From positions 310,001-374,000 of the forward strand of contig NZ_CAWLFA010000001.1 in assembly GCF_963860125.1 (NCBI RefSeq): DNA of 64,000 nucleotides, written 5' to 3'. Position numbers and translations under genes: made by a program. This document shows positions 1 through 7,183 of the stretch, one piece after another; the stretch's first letter is position 1; the number at the start of each line of letters is the position of its first letter. Below the pieces are notes generated by a model, which saw nothing but the letters and a program-made list of their open reading frames with translations, was not told where the DNA came from and did not search any database. Source of the DNA: Picosynechococcus sp. PCC 7002 (GTDB taxonomy: Bacteria; Cyanobacteriota; Cyanobacteriia; Cyanobacteriales; MRBY01).

Positions 1-429
1 CATAAAGTAACTTTCGCCACCCGCCAGCGCCACCCCGCCCGCATAGGAGGGATAACCCGGATCCGGCAGTAGGGCATAGTCTCCAGGGTCGAGCAAGGCC
101 AGTGGCAGGTGGGCCGTCCCCTCCTGGGAACCAATCAGCGCCAAGACTTCAGTATCGGGATCAACGGCAACCCCATAACGCTCGGTGTACCAAGTGGCGA
201 TCGCCTCCCGAAAAGCCTGGGTATTGCGGTGGAGGACATACCCGTGGGTTTGGGGATCGGTTAATGCCTGGGCAATGGTTTCCGTGGCGATCGCTGAAGC
301 AGGGAGATCAGAAGAGCCGAGGGATAGATCAATTAAATCCCGACCCGCTGCCACCGCCTTGGCCTTGGCCCGGTCCATATCTGCAAACACATTTGCCGAA
401 AGCCGTGATAACCGCTGGGAAAAATGCAT
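1..429 (-). CDS. Class I/II PLP aminotransferase, N-terminal part only
   Basis: The first 143 residues of an aminotransferase of fold type I run off the left edge of the window. They read MHFSQRLSRLS... at the start and contain the N-terminal region typical of aspartate or diaminopimelate-type transaminases: a 'DLSLGSSDLP' segment, a 'GYVLHRNTQAFREAIATWY' helix region and a 'LLPDPGYPSY' motif that lines the cofactor site. The PLP lysine lies beyond the edge, so substrate and catalytic competence cannot be judged. The start at 429 is the first ATG and lies 27 bases past the thioredoxin stop, which suggests co-transcription. A DapL of the plant/cyanobacterial type is unlikely from the N-terminus. 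Confidence 0.85.
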   Translation of the reverse strand, partial: MHFSQRLSRLSANVFADMDRAKAKAVAAGRDLIDLSLGSSDLPASAIATETIAQALTDPQTHGYVLHRNTQAFREAIATWYTERYGVAVDPDTEVLALIGSQEGTAHLPLALLDPGDYALLPDPGYPSYAGGVALAGGESYFM

Positions 430-456
430 AGGGGCAAATCAAATCGCTGAAAAATA

Positions 457-783
457 TTACAGTTGGGCTTCAACAAAATCCTTAAGACCCTGCTTCGTAA
501 TCGCCCCCTCATGGCTCGCCACAACCTTCTGGGCCTTAAAAAAGCGCAGGGCCGGCACCCCCTCCACTTGGCATTGGGCAACGGCTTCCGGATTGGGGTC
601 TACTTCGAGCTTAACGACTTTTAGGCGATCGCCATACTCCTGGGCGGCCCAACTGACCGAGGGCGAAACTAACCGACAAGGCCCACACCAACTGGCCCAA
701 AAATAGACCAAGATATCTTGATTGACGTTGAGGACTTCCTGCTCAAACTGGGAATCGGTAATTTCCAAAACGCTGCCACTCAC
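457..783 (-). CDS. Thioredoxin (TrxB/x-type-like)
   Basis: 108 residues, the usual length of a single-domain thioredoxin. The active site is WCGPC with Cys33 and Cys36, preceded by 'VYFWAS', and the cis-proline loop is seen as 'VEGVPALRFF'. Thioredoxins reduce protein disulfides in the cytosol, fed by ferredoxin- or NADPH-thioredoxin reductase. The segment 'KLEVDPNPEAVAQC' and the extra cysteine in it resemble the x-type TrxB of Synechocystis as I remember it, so the subtype is an inference. The gene is followed after 27 bases by the aminotransferase on the same strand. Confidence 0.9.
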   Translation of the reverse strand: MSGSVLEITDSQFEQEVLNVNQDILVYFWASWCGPCRLVSPSVSWAAQEYGDRLKVVKLEVDPNPEAVAQCQVEGVPALRFFKAQKVVASHEGAITKQGLKDFVEAQL

Positions 784-899
784 AGGGGGTGAACTCCTTG
801 ATTACTTACAAAATGAAGACAGTTCCTTACGTTAACAGTTTTCGGCGATCGCTGGATCAATGGATTTACGAACAGCCACAAAACTCCATAAGTGAGCCA

Positions 900-924
900 G
901 GTAGGAGTTCTTTGGACTTCTACC
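900..924. other. Hairpin in the trx-vipp1 intergenic region
   Basis: Arms 900-908 and 916-924 can form a nine-pair stem (one G-T pair) with a seven-base loop. There is no T-run on either side, so it does not look like a standard intrinsic terminator. It lies between vipp1 and the thioredoxin gene, both on the minus strand, and may be a processing or leader structure. The rest of 784-997 shows nothing else I can name. Confidence 0.4.
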
Positions 925-997
925 CAGCCAAGTAATCTGTTTGTAAGGTTTCAAGACCCAAAAACTAGGATAAAGATCCCCCCCTCAAGGCGAGATC

Positions 998-1801
998 CTA
1001 GAGATTTTTCATTTGGGTGCGTAGGGCTTCCAGCTCAGCATCCACCGCTGCAAAATCAGCATCCGTTGGTTCGGGAGTTTCGACAGGAGTATCGGATACT
1101 TCTTCCATTTCATCCACCATTTTGGCCGCTTCTAGGGCTGGTGCTTCCTGGGAAGCCGCTTTGAGCATCGCCAACTCATCATCAATGGAATTGGAGGCTT
1201 CGAGTTGGGCAAATTCTTGATCTAAACTGGCACTGCCCAAGACATTGGTTGCTTCAGATTGGGCTTCGAGTTCCATGATTTTGTCCTCCATCCGCTCGAA
1301 GGCACTCATCGCACTACTGGTGTCGATGTTGTTCATGGTGCTCTGAAGTTGGGCATTCGCTTTCGCAGCGTTGGCCCGGGCCTTAAGCATATCTTTCTTG
1401 GTTTTCGCCTCTTGGATTTTGCTTTCTAGGGCAAGGAGGTTTTCCTTGAGGGTTTTTACCTGGGCATTTTGTTGGGTCAGTTGCTGTTGGAGGACTGCTG
1501 CGGTGTCCGCAAAGGTTTTTTTCCGGACTAGGGCTTCCCGGGCAAGATCTTCTCGACCGTTCTTAATGGCTAATTCTGCTTTCTTTTGCCAAGTGGTCGC
1601 TTCGGTTTGGTTTTTGATCAGCTGTTGCTCAGTTTTTTTCTGGGCGGCGATCGCCCGGGCCACCGACTGGCGTAATTGCACCAAACTTTCCCCCATATCG
1701 GCAACGGCCTGTTCCAATATTTTTTCGGGGTCTTCGGCCTTACTGACCATATCATTGAGGTTGGCTTTAACAACACGACCAAGACGATCTAAAAATCCCA
1801 T
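998..1801 (-). CDS. vipp1: Vipp1/IM30 (PspA family) membrane-remodelling protein
   Basis: 267 residues beginning MGFLDRLGRVVKANLNDMV, the amphipathic N-terminal helix of the PspA/IM30 family. The next ~190 residues are an almost continuous coiled coil with many Ala, Gln, Lys and Glu. After about residue 220 there is an acidic, Pro/Thr-rich linker and a short terminal helix ('AVDAELEALRTQMKNL'). That C-terminal extension separates Vipp1 from bacterial PspA. Vipp1 forms rings or rods on the inner and thylakoid membranes and is needed for thylakoid biogenesis and membrane stress tolerance. The gene stands alone; no pspBC-like partners are next to it. Confidence 0.95.
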   Translation of the reverse strand: MGFLDRLGRVVKANLNDMVSKAEDPEKILEQAVADMGESLVQLRQSVARAIAAQKKTEQQLIKNQTEATTWQKKAELAIKNGREDLAREALVRKKTFADTAAVLQQQLTQQNAQVKTLKENLLALESKIQEAKTKKDMLKARANAAKANAQLQSTMNNIDTSSAMSAFERMEDKIMELEAQSEATNVLGSASLDQEFAQLEASNSIDDELAMLKAASQEAPALEAAKMVDEMEEVSDTPVETPEPTDADFAAVDAELEALRTQMKNL

Positions 1802-1902
1802 GATGCTATATCTCTATACGTGATTGAGTGCAATTTAAACTGTGACTTACTCTGGCAAAGGGGTAAGCATACTCCTTTACATTTTAATCACTCCTTTGGT
1901 TT

Positions 1903-2031
1903 TCTATGGTAGTCGCTTCTACTGCTTGGGTCATTGGCTAAGAAGTTCGTCGGGCGTGAATGCCCAAAGGAAAGCTGTATTCACCCGCAAAGATTGCACC
2001 TTGGTGTATTCGGTAGTCAATGCGGGTTTTT
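1903..2031 (+). ncRNA. Possible structured RNA ending in a terminator
   Basis: The vipp1-kinase intergenic region (1802-2346) has no convincing gene. From about 1903 the plus strand can form several nested stems: GTAG/CTAC, CTTCT/AGAAG, GTGAAT with ATTCAC (about 1957-1983), and finally CCCGC-aaag-ATTG with CAATGCGGG (1984-2026) followed by TTTTT. The last stem has the form of an intrinsic terminator. Bases of its left arm could also pair upstream, as an antiterminator would. It could be a free small RNA or a leader of the kinase gene 320 bases downstream. I recognise no known RNA family. The remaining bases to 2346 are AT-rich with no clear signal. Confidence 0.35.
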
Positions 2032-2346
2032 AATTTTCTAAGTTTAATTTTTAAGACCACACTGCTATCTTGGTTGGTTTTCGTATTATTTTGAGATTAG
2101 TAAAACAAAGTATGACGATATCTAACCAATAGGGAAAAGCCTAAATAGGTTATTGTAAAATAGTGACTTTCCTGGAAAAATCATCCTCGTGAAAATTCAG
2201 CACCAGTTGTAAATCGAAGGAATATGGATTCCTAATATCGATGCAAGTAGGCGAGTAACGGCCACTTTTCAAGGGAAAAGCCTGGGGTGAAAAAGCGAGA
2301 TTGCAAGTGAATTTGGCCTGACTTCCCCAACTGTCGCGACTAAACT

Positions 2347-3519
2347 ATGCACTTAGATGATCTACATATTCTGCTCATTGAAGATAATTTGGCGGAAGCT
2401 GAATTGTTAGGGGATCTACTGGCAGATATTGAGATGGTGCAGTGCGATATTGTGCATTTTGCCCACCTCGAAAAGGCGATCGCCTGTCTTGAAGACCAAA
2501 CCTTTGACGTGATTTTGCTCGATTTGAGCTTGCCCGACAGCCAGGGCCTAAGCTCTCTCCCGATGCTGATGGGCATTGCTCCGGACGTTCCCATTGTGGT
2601 GCTGACGAATACCAATGATGCCGAGTTAGCCCTCGAAGCGGTGCACCAAGGAGCCCAGGATTATTTAATCAAAAAAAATATCGCCTTTGACCAAGAGACA
2701 TTACTCCGCTCAATTCTCTACGCCATCGAACGCAAGCGAAATCAACAGGCCCTCAAGTTAGCCAACGAGCGACTCCGGCAAGAGATGAAGGCCCGCGAAG
2801 CAATGCAGATCAAACTTGAACAATCCAACCAGGAGCTTGAACAGTTTGCCTATATTGCCTCCCACGATTTGAAGCAACCCTTAGCGAGTATTTACTCTTG
2901 GTCTCAACTGCTCCAGGTGCGCTACGGCAATTGTCTGGATGAAAAAGGGAGTAGTTACCTCAATGCGATCCAAGATTCCGTGCGCCAGATGACCCAGCTC
3001 ATTGAAGATCTTTTAACCTATTCGCGGGTCGATCGAGTAGAAAATACGGCGGTGGACGTAGATTGTAATTTGATCGTCCATCAGGTTTGTAATCGACTCA
3101 GTTCGGCGATCGCCCAACAAAGCGCCAAGCTCACCATTGATTCCTTGCCCACCATTCAGGGAAATCCTCTACAAATCAGTCAAATTTTCCAAAATTTAAT
3201 CGAAAATGCCCTCAAATATTGCCGGGAAGAGGTGCCCCCCCAGATTCGGATCAGTGCCGTCCAAAACGATAACCACTGGGTTTTTAGCTGCCACGACAAT
3301 GGCATTGGCATTGAAGCCGATTATTTTGAGCAAATTTTCTACGCTTTTAAACGCCTCCATTCCCAGAGTCAATATTCCGGGACAGGCATTGGCCTCGCCG
3401 TCTGTAAAAAAATTGTGCGCCGTTATGGTGGTGAAATTTGGTTGACTTCTACCTTTGGTGAAGGCTCTACTTTTTACTTTTCCTTTCCGATGCAATCTTC
3501 CCCCAAGGACAATGCCTAG
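2347..3519 (+). CDS. Response-regulator receiver / sensor histidine kinase hybrid
   Basis: 390 residues. Residues ~6-125 are a CheY-like receiver with the acidic pair Glu12-Asp13, phospho-acceptor Asp59 in 'ILLDLSLPD', Thr87 and Lys109/110. A short coiled coil (~130-165) leads to the HisKA domain with the phospho-histidine His173 in 'ASHDLKQPL'. The HATPase_c domain has the N box (Asn287 in 'NLIENALKY'), 'HDNGIGI' (Asp317) and 'GTGIGLAVC'. There is no membrane segment or sensor domain, so the enzyme is cytosolic and is probably controlled by phosphorylation of its own receiver by another kinase. This layout is common in cyanobacteria, often near phytochromes, but no photoreceptor gene lies nearby. 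Confidence 0.92.
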   Translation: MHLDDLHILLIEDNLAEAELLGDLLADIEMVQCDIVHFAHLEKAIACLEDQTFDVILLDLSLPDSQGLSSLPMLMGIAPDVPIVVLTNTNDAELALEAVHQGAQDYLIKKNIAFDQETLLRSILYAIERKRNQQALKLANERLRQEMKAREAMQIKLEQSNQELEQFAYIASHDLKQPLASIYSWSQLLQVRYGNCLDEKGSSYLNAIQDSVRQMTQLIEDLLTYSRVDRVENTAVDVDCNLIVHQVCNRLSSAIAQQSAKLTIDSLPTIQGNPLQISQIFQNLIENALKYCREEVPPQIRISAVQNDNHWVFSCHDNGIGIEADYFEQIFYAFKRLHSQSQYSGTGIGLAVCKKIVRRYGGEIWLTSTFGEGSTFYFSFPMQSSPKDNA

Positions 3520-3608
3520 GAAGCAGCTCTAGGGTATCTGCGAGGGAGTTTGATCAAGTTACAATAAAGCTGACCCAGACCTAGTTGATTTCACCTGATA
3601 CAGACACC

Positions 3609-4862
3609 GTGACTATTTCTCCCATTTCTCCCCAAGACACTACCTTTAACCCCAATCAACCCGATGCCTTTGGGCGTTTTGGGAAATATGGTGGTAAATA
3701 TGTGCCTGAAACCTTGATGCCCGCTTTGGCTGAGTTAGAAGCGGCCTATGCCCAGTATCGTAACGACCCGACTTTTCAAGCAGAATTAGCTGGGCTGCTA
3801 AAAGATTATGTTGGTCGCCCCAGTCCCCTTTATTTCGCGGAACGGCTGACGGCTCGCTATGCTCGCCCCGATGGTTCTGGCCCGCAAATTTACCTGAAAC
3901 GGGAGGATCTCAACCACACGGGTGCCCACAAAATCAATAATGCGATCGCCCAGGCCCTACTCGCCAAACGTATGGGCAAAAAACGCATCATCGCCGAAAC
4001 TGGTGCGGGTCAACATGGCGTTGCCACAGCGACGGTCTGTGCCCGGTTTGGGTTGGAATGCATTATCTATATGGGGGTGCAGGACATGGAACGCCAAGCC
4101 CTCAACGTCTTCCGGATGAAATTATTAGGGGCCACCGTCCAACCCGTAGAAGCGGGCACTGGAACCCTCAAAGATGCCACCTCCGAGGCCATTCGGGACT
4201 GGGTAACAAATGTAGAGACAACCCACTATATCCTCGGTTCCGTAGCTGGCCCCCACCCCTACCCGATGATGGTGCGAGATTTCCACGCGATCATTGGTGC
4301 CGAAACTCGCCAACAATGTGCAGAAAAGTGGGGTGGCCTCCCGGATATTCTGATTGCCTGTGTGGGGGGAGGTTCCAATGCCATGGGGCTTTTCCACGAA
4401 TTTGTTAAAGATTCGACTGTGCGCTTGATTGGCGTTGAGGCCGAAGGGTCTGGGATCACCAGTGGTCACCACGCGGCTACCCTCACCCAAGGGAAACCAG
4501 GGGTCCTACATGGGGCCATGAGCTACCTATTGCAAGACACCGAAGGCCAAGTTGTCGAGGCCCATTCCATCAGTGCGGGCTTAGATTATCCTGGCGTCGG
4601 CCCGGAACACAGCTACCTCAAAGATACTTGTCGGGCTGAATATTACAGTGTCACCGACCAGGATGCAGTGGCTGCCTTCCGACGGGTGTCCGAGTTAGAA
4701 GGAATTATTCCCGCCCTGGAAACCTCCCATGCCTTTGCTTATTTAGAAACCCTTTGTCCCCAGTTGTCGGGCAGTCCGCGCATTGTGATCAACAGTTCTG
4801 GTCGGGGTGATAAGGATGTACAAACGGTGGCAAAGTATCTCGATCGCCATGGTTGGGACTAA
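3609..4862 (+). CDS. trpB: Tryptophan synthase beta chain
   Basis: About 417 residues from a GTG at 3609; a TTG at 3585 in the same frame would add eight residues. Neither has a good ribosome site, so the start is uncertain. The beta chain condenses indole with L-serine to give tryptophan and works as an alpha2-beta2 complex with TrpA. The family signature 'GRFGKYGGKYVPETL' is near the N-terminus. The PLP lysine is in 'LNHTGAHKINNA' (Lys108 from the GTG), the phosphate-binding glycine loop is 'CVGGGSNAMG', and 'NSSGRGDKD' closes the protein. trpA is not adjacent, as is usual in cyanobacteria. A terminator follows at 4901. Confidence 0.97.
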   Translation: MTISPISPQDTTFNPNQPDAFGRFGKYGGKYVPETLMPALAELEAAYAQYRNDPTFQAELAGLLKDYVGRPSPLYFAERLTARYARPDGSGPQIYLKREDLNHTGAHKINNAIAQALLAKRMGKKRIIAETGAGQHGVATATVCARFGLECIIYMGVQDMERQALNVFRMKLLGATVQPVEAGTGTLKDATSEAIRDWVTNVETTHYILGSVAGPHPYPMMVRDFHAIIGAETRQQCAEKWGGLPDILIACVGGGSNAMGLFHEFVKDSTVRLIGVEAEGSGITSGHHAATLTQGKPGVLHGAMSYLLQDTEGQVVEAHSISAGLDYPGVGPEHSYLKDTCRAEYYSVTDQDAVAAFRRVSELEGIIPALETSHAFAYLETLCPQLSGSPRIVINSSGRGDKDVQTVAKYLDRHGWD

Positions 4863-4900
4863 AGAAATTCGAGATTAAAGTCTAAATTGCGGTAAACAAC

Positions 4901-4931
4901 GAGGGGGATTGATTGTAATCCCTCTTTTTTT
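4901..4931 (+). terminator. Intrinsic terminator after trpB
   Basis: A stem of GAGGG..ATT (4901-4910, two bases bulged) with AATCCCTC (4917-4924) is followed by eight T. It separates trpB from the convergent HAS-barrel gene whose stop is at 4936. Confidence 0.8.
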
Positions 4932-4935
4932 GTGG

Positions 4936-5595
4936 CTACCAATGGATCTGACTCAGGATGTAGCGGAGTCGGTCGTAGTCATCTTTGAGGAGGGTGCTGA
5001 TCATGCGACCCACATCCACTAACCATTGGCGATCGCCTTTTCGCAGTCGGTAGACTTCCCGCACTGCCGCCGCCATGAGGGATTCTGGGGGCACCCAATT
5101 CACCTGCAAAAGCACCCGGAGAAACTCTAATCTGTCGGTGAAGTGAATAATTTCGTCCGGCTCGCAATGGTAAACCGATTGGTGAATTTGGGGGGGACGG
5201 GGCGGTAAATATTGAAACACTTCGCCCCGCCGACCATTGCGGCGATTACTGGGAATTTCAAAACCGACGATGGCTGCCCGAAACTCCGTTTTGAGCATCG
5301 CAAAAATTTGCGGCTGTTGTTCTCGCAATTCTTCGAGGCTCATCCCCAAGGCTCTCGCCCGATGGACTGAATCAATGGGGGCCGTGGTGACATAGGTAAC
5401 GACCCCGTAGACGATGTTGCCTGATTCTTCGTCATAGGATTTCACCCAACTGCCAAAGGGGGGCATCACTGGAAAGCTGAGGTCTTCCGGCTCCAAACAT
5501 TGGGCAGTAAACTCAGTGGTGGCAGTTTCAATGACCTCGGCAATGTGATCGGGGTGGCGATCGCCAGGGGAAAATTGGGGCAAGGGCAGACGCAT
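4936..5595 (-). CDS. HAS-barrel domain protein, function unknown
   Basis: 219 residues from the ATG at 5595 (MRLPLPQFSPGD). The N-terminal ~115 residues resemble the HAS-barrel found at the start of HerA-type ATPases and F-type ATPases: 'FGSWVKSYDEESGNIVYGVV' is the small barrel core. The remainder is helical and basic with no motor or catalytic motif that I can see. Homologues in other cyanobacteria are annotated only by this domain. It starts 18 bases after the ndhS stop and is probably in one transcript with it. There is no purine-rich ribosome site; the stretch before the start is pyrimidine-rich. Confidence 0.75.
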   Translation of the reverse strand: MRLPLPQFSPGDRHPDHIAEVIETATTEFTAQCLEPEDLSFPVMPPFGSWVKSYDEESGNIVYGVVTYVTTAPIDSVHRARALGMSLEELREQQPQIFAMLKTEFRAAIVGFEIPSNRRNGRRGEVFQYLPPRPPQIHQSVYHCEPDEIIHFTDRLEFLRVLLQVNWVPPESLMAAAVREVYRLRKGDRQWLVDVGRMISTLLKDDYDRLRYILSQIHW

Positions 5596-5613
5596 AGGAG
5601 GAGCCAAAGGAAC

Positions 5614-5784
5614 TTATTTCGTGACTTCAAGCTCCGCGAGGTTAAAGGTAATCAGTTTATCCCAGTTCCCCCCTTCAAAAAGAACTGCCGCCCGACCATC
5701 GCTGACCCGTTGGACGAGGCCCTTAAACCGATAAAAGGTGTCATCGGGGTTGATTACGCGCACCGTGCTACCAGGGAGAATCAT
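5614..5784 (-). CDS. ndhS: NDH-1 subunit S (NdhS), ferredoxin-docking subunit
   Basis: A 56-residue protein, MILPGSTVRVINPDDTFYRF at the start and ending ...FNLAELEVTK. It has the SH3-like fold pattern of NdhS: 'GLVQRVSDGRAAVLFEGGNWDKL'. NdhS lies on the peripheral arm of the photosynthetic NDH-1 complex and binds ferredoxin for cyclic electron flow and respiration. The identification rests on remembered similarity to Synechocystis Ssl0352. The length is close to that of other NdhS proteins. The HAS-barrel gene follows after 18 bases; no other ndh genes are in the window. Confidence 0.85.
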   Translation of the reverse strand: MILPGSTVRVINPDDTFYRFKGLVQRVSDGRAAVLFEGGNWDKLITFNLAELEVTK

Positions 5785-5838
5785 CGCTTCCAAACCTTTT
5801 ACTGAAATGACTAAGAAATTTTACCTATCATAGCGCGT

Positions 5839-6513
5839 TCAATTGGCGTTACTCGCCGAATCTGTCAGGCGATCGCCTTCGTTATTGAGTTGGGGTAGGG
5901 ATTCTGGAAAGTAGATCGTGCGAATATCTGTCGGCAACTCTTCTAAAACCAATTGACGCCCTTGGTTAAGCCAATCCTCCACGTCCTCAACGGTTAAATA
6001 CTCTCTCTCGGCCTGGAGATGGGCAGAAATGCGGGTCGAGCTCCAGTGAAAATGATCCGCGAGCACCACAATCAACCGGGGCAGTGGCGGGACTAAATCC
6101 AAGGCCTGTTCGAGGTAACACCACAGGGGCGGCGTTGTCCGCTTAATATCGTAGTTAATGCTGGCCACTGGCGGAATCTCAAATTGATTTTGGTAGGCTG
6201 TCGCCACTTCCAAAAGCCACTGCTGTAAAGATTGAAACCCTTGGGCCTCTAAATCGAGGGTGCGCATTTCGTGGAAAATTTGCCGCCAGGTCAGGGCAAA
6301 AAGGTAATCCGTCTGCACAGGCGATCGCCCCCCATGGCCAACGAGCGTGTACACCAACGGCGCATATCGACAAAAAATCCCTGTGAAGTATTTCCCTTGA
6401 TCCGAATAACGTTGACAAAAAGTCAGCAGATCCGAATCGCTATAATGGTTGAGGGCCAAAATCAGTGGATGATTGGTTTCAGAAAAACTCGGAATCTGAA
6501 TCATGTCCTGCAA
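5839..6513 (-). CDS. Sigma-factor-like protein, conserved in cyanobacteria
   Basis: 224 residues. The N-terminal half ('LLTFCQRYSDQGKYFTGIFCRYAPLVYTLV' region, residues ~29-60) has the layout of a sigma-70 region 2 helix pair, with 'QTDYLFALTWRQIFHEM' after it. The middle ('LPRLIVVLADHFHWSSTRISAHLQAE') recalls a region 4 helix-turn-helix. Both are degenerate, so it may be an ECF-type sigma factor, a divergent relative, or an unrelated helical protein. No anti-sigma gene is next to it. It is transcribed away from the glyoxalase-like gene that starts at 6587. Confidence 0.55.
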   Translation of the reverse strand: MQDMIQIPSFSETNHPLILALNHYSDSDLLTFCQRYSDQGKYFTGIFCRYAPLVYTLVGHGGRSPVQTDYLFALTWRQIFHEMRTLDLEAQGFQSLQQWLLEVATAYQNQFEIPPVASINYDIKRTTPPLWCYLEQALDLVPPLPRLIVVLADHFHWSSTRISAHLQAEREYLTVEDVEDWLNQGRQLVLEELPTDIRTIYFPESLPQLNNEGDRLTDSASNAN

Positions 6514-6586
6514 TAATGCCTAAAAAGTGCCTGTGCGGCGTCACCTGATTTTAATCATAAGCGATTCACCTCCCAACTTTTGTTCC

Positions 6587-7168
6587 ATGATCGTTGCTTT
6601 CTCTGCATTGTTCCATCCCTCAATGGCGGCCTTTTTCCCCGCCTTCGATAGCCTGTTTTCCACCCAAGGCATCATGGTGATGTTGCTCTGTGCCTATGGG
6701 GTCGCCATGTGGATGTTTCTGACCACAGCCCCCAAAGTCCACACGATTATGGTCTCGGATCTAGAAGTGGCCAGGGGATTTTATGAAGGAATTTTGCAGC
6801 TCCCCGTCGCCGATGTCCCCCTCCACTACTACTACAACTATGAACAAACCCTAGGGGCCGCCAGCCTTGACCCGATGTACATGGGGGCCAGTCCCATGGC
6901 GATGGGCCGCACTGAAACCTTGGGGGGAGCTGACGGGTTATGGTATCAACTGAAAAAAAATACCCAACTCCATGTGGTGTCTGGGGCGAGCCTTGGAAAA
7001 AAGAATCGCCAACGCCACGTTTGTTTCGATAAAGATTGTTTAGAAGCGCTCCTGCTCCGCATCCAAGCCCGCCGTCTCAAATATAAAATTCGCCAGGAAA
7101 AACCCTTAAACTTTCTGGTCAAAGACTGGGATGAACGGGTGATCGAACTCGCAGAGGTCATTAATTAA
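6587..7168 (+). CDS. Membrane-anchored glyoxalase-like protein
   Basis: 193 residues from the ATG at 6587; a GTG at 6527 would add twenty. Residues ~28-46 form one hydrophobic membrane segment ('IMVMLLCAYGVAMWMFL'). The rest reads as a vicinal-oxygen-chelate (glyoxalase) fold: 'KVHTIMVSDLEVARGFYEGI' is the first strand-helix unit and 'RHVCFDKDCLEALLLRI' fits the second. The metal ligands of true glyoxalase I are not clear, so an enzyme activity should not be assumed. Known as a conserved cyanobacterial hypothetical protein. Its stop lies 15 bases from the convergent nadB stop. Confidence 0.7.
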   Translation: MIVAFSALFHPSMAAFFPAFDSLFSTQGIMVMLLCAYGVAMWMFLTTAPKVHTIMVSDLEVARGFYEGILQLPVADVPLHYYYNYEQTLGAASLDPMYMGASPMAMGRTETLGGADGLWYQLKKNTQLHVVSGASLGKKNRQRHVCFDKDCLEALLLRIQARRLKYKIRQEKPLNFLVKDWDERVIELAEVIN

Positions 7169-7183
7169 CTAGCTACAAGTTTA

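Noticed and set aside
1842..2033. A 63-residue frame in the vipp1-kinase spacer
   Set aside because: Composition and end (inside a terminator stem) fit an RNA structure better than a protein; no ribosome site.
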